This document shows positions 12,438 to 12,487 of a stretch of 12,487 nucleotides of DNA, one piece after another. Under the pieces are notes generated by a model, which had not been told where the DNA came from, did no database searches, and saw nothing but the letters and a program-made list of their open reading frames with translations. Location of the stretch: positions 1 to 12,487 of the forward strand of contig DRBZ01000090.1 in assembly GCA_011043895.1 (NCBI GenBank). The letters are read 5' to 3'. The stretch is from Candidatus Cloacimonadota bacterium (GTDB lineage Bacteria; Cloacimonadota; Cloacimonadia; JGIOTU-2). Made by a program: the position numbers and the translations under genes. Numbering within the stretch: position 1 is the stretch's first letter; every line of letters begins with the position of its first letter.

Positions 12438-12487
12438 ATGCTAAGTAATGAAGTACTTGAAAAAATTATTAGGGAAAGAGAAGTCAA
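12438..12487 (+). CDS. Transposase, IS256/Mutator-like, N-terminal fragment (partial at window edge)
   Basis: The frame reads MLSNEVLEKIIREREV and leaves the window, identical over its 16 complete codons to the left-hand copy. TTGGAGG seven bases before the ATG is a strong ribosome binding site. This copy keeps the 41 bp of leader that the left one lacks, so it is the better model of the intact element's 5' end. The catalytic DDE part is not visible; the family name rests on the N-terminus and on a terminal GTGTAA-rich sequence. Confidence 0.6.
   Translation, partial: MLSNEVLEKIIREREV

Larger units (their letters stand above)
12367..12487 (+). mobile_element. 5' end of an IS256-like insertion sequence, right copy, runs off the window
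   Basis: Inserted in the beta-helix gene. It holds the terminal sequence, a 71-base leader with GTGTAA and GTGAAAAAAA motifs, GGAGG, and the start of a transposase frame at 12438. It matches the left copy in inverted orientation over the terminal 14 bp and from the TAATCTTGGAGG segment onward. The other end, and so any target duplication, is outside the window. Confidence 0.75.

Noticed and set aside
1..12487. CRISPR array, tRNA, rRNA, riboswitch, toxin-antitoxin or phage defence operon
   Set aside because: No regularly spaced repeats, no cloverleaf or rRNA sequence, and no gene of these families on either strand.

Overview
The window looks like a piece of an AT-rich genome from an uncultured member of the FCB group, most likely a Candidatus Cloacimonadota-like bacterium. 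This rests on three secreted-protein genes of the style common there: very long, multi-domain, with two ending in a FlgD-type Ig-like sorting domain (NSPNPF / NYPNPI ... IYNI(K/R)GQLVR ... W-D ... G-Y-Y). No rRNA or other taxonomic marker is present, so the phylum is inferred, not shown.

Layout. Positions 1-131 and 12367-12487 are the 5' ends of two copies of the same insertion sequence (probably IS256/Mutator family). They face outward, so the window is bracketed by an inverted repeat and both transposase genes run off the edges. Positions 132-610 hold no recognisable gene. Positions 611-5515 encode a 1634-aa gingipain-like (C25) secreted protein whose catalytic His position is Phe. It overlaps by one base (TAATG) a 999-aa secreted CapA-like protein (5515-8514) that has a PKD domain and the same kind of C-terminal domain. 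After a 95-bp gap come housekeeping genes: obg (8610-9620) and dprA (9634-10740). Facing them is a monocistronic groES (10795-11064, minus strand), separated by a hairpin whose U-tract serves groES. The divergent groES / beta-helix gene promoter region follows. A decayed secreted beta-helix-type gene begins at 11271; it carries a frameshift, an in-frame TGA and the right-hand IS insertion at about 12367.

How the parts relate. The protease-like and CapA-like genes form a translationally coupled pair and probably send two surface or secreted proteins through the same export/sorting route. obg-dprA is a short housekeeping pair (ribosome assembly GTPase; DNA uptake/recombination protein), and groES is a lone co-chaperonin gene with no groEL beside it. 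The ends are typical of where repeats break an assembly, so the 12.3-kb block between the IS copies should not be taken as a composite transposon without longer reads.

I did not find a clear new multi-gene defence or mobile system. The items most worth a second look are: the His-to-Phe change in the C25 domain; a tandem DNA repeat embedded in frame in the same protein's sorting domain; the CapA fold turned into a multi-domain exported protein; the 41-bp difference between the two IS leaders; and the layered decay of the beta-helix gene.
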